Shown piece after piece: positions 61,308 to 61,424 of a stretch of 61,424 nucleotides of DNA. The position numbers and the translations under genes were made by a program. The stretch is from the NCBI GenBank assembly GCA_016780825.1, contig JADHLF010000009.1:1-61424 (forward strand). The letters are read 5' to 3'. Below the pieces are notes generated by a model. The model searched no databases and was not told the origin of the DNA. It saw only the letters and a list, made by a program, of their open reading frames with translations. Position 1 is the stretch's first letter; each line of letters starts with the position of its first letter. This DNA comes from Planktomarina sp. GTDB lineage: Bacteria > Pseudomonadota > Alphaproteobacteria > Rhodobacterales > Rhodobacteraceae.

Positions 61308-61354
61308 GGCGTCAATTTCTTTTTCTTATCAGCAGTTTAAATTTTTTCCTTGAT

Positions 61355-61368
61355 ACAAGATATTGTGT
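61355..61368. promoter_or_regulatory. candidate NrdR box at the right edge
   Basis: ACAAGATATTGTGT reads ACACAATATCTTGT on the minus strand, close to the palindromic NrdR-box pattern acaCwAtATaTwGtgt (14 of 16 in the longer alignment). It suggests that the gene beginning beyond position 61424 is a ribonucleotide reductase, for example nrdJ. Only one box was found. The last bases, TTGGAGGG, could be its ribosome-binding site. Confidence 0.4.
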
Positions 61369-61424
61369 ACCGGTTTGAAGGTTCGTCTATGGTGTGGGGT
61401 CACCCCGAAATCTTGGAGGGCTTT

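Noticed and set aside
1..61424. tRNA, rRNA, IS elements, CRISPR arrays or prophage
   Set aside because: None could be recognised; the only 16S-like sequence is the 17-base tail complement at 23540-23556.

Overview
The window is a 61.4 kb piece of an alphaproteobacterial chromosome, almost certainly from the Rhodobacterales (Roseobacter group). The evidence is an ALAS-type hemA, a complete petABC (fbcFBC) cytochrome bc1 operon, a CcrM-type GANTC adenine methyltransferase, a GAAC-N7-GAAC LexA operator, a bacterial UDP-glucuronate epimerase beside a DUF2793 protein, and the dnaA-dnaN-recF-gyrB replication block. Base composition looks moderate (a little over 50% GC by eye). A Planktomarina-like (RCA) lineage is possible but unproven. 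No rRNA, tRNA, IS element, transposase, integrase or CRISPR array was recognised. The gene order is tight, with many 1-4 base overlaps and several convergent genes whose stop codons overlap.

Layout: 1-3.1 kb holds a partial HxlR regulator, a nucleotide-sugar epimerase and a large DUF2793 fibre-like protein. 3.2-8.7 kb is housekeeping (glmM, ubiB-ubiE, mutM, enoyl-CoA hydratase). 8.8-16.5 kb is the replication block (rpsT, terminator, a 430-base spacer rich in GANTC sites, dnaA, dnaN, recF, a LysE-type exporter, gyrB). 16.5-31 kb contains metabolic and RNA/ribosome-maintenance genes: FAD oxidoreductase, trhO, pncA-pncB, an APH kinase/PLP phospho-lyase-like pair, arfB with an unusual leader, a queuosine-precursor transporter, mepA, a UMF1 transporter, recQ, yaaA and idi. 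31-34 kb has hemA, a cytochrome c and a thiolase. 34-43 kb has a LexA-controlled dnaE2 that lacks its C-terminal OB domain, an RfaH-like gene, a lytic transglycosylase, rnr, a copper chaperone and aroC. 43.1-47.4 kb has a gene-poor AT-rich spacer with a CtrA-type site, a small lipoprotein, and a TPP riboswitch controlling thiBPQ. 47.4-61.4 kb has petABC, GST, an inositol-dehydrogenase-like gene, pmbA-cysQ-waaA-lpxK, dsbA-DUF721, mutY, alkB and ccrM.

How they connect: cell-cycle and replication control is the most coherent theme. CcrM (right end) methylates GANTC; four GANTC sites sit in 85 bases upstream of dnaA, and two more lie in the leader of ccrM itself. Respiration is represented by cytochrome bc1, cytochrome c, haem and ubiquinone synthesis. 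Lipid A/Kdo assembly (waaA, lpxK), peptidoglycan turnover (mepA, mltB-like) and amino-sugar synthesis (glmM) form the envelope theme.

The least expected structure is on the minus strand between the queuosine transporter and arfB. It is an 18-codon ORF behind a 17-base perfect complement of the 16S rRNA 3' tail, followed by a possible antiterminator and then a terminator that ends about 22 bases before the arfB start codon. It reads like a leader-peptide attenuator for a ribosome-rescue factor; this is inference from sequence only.
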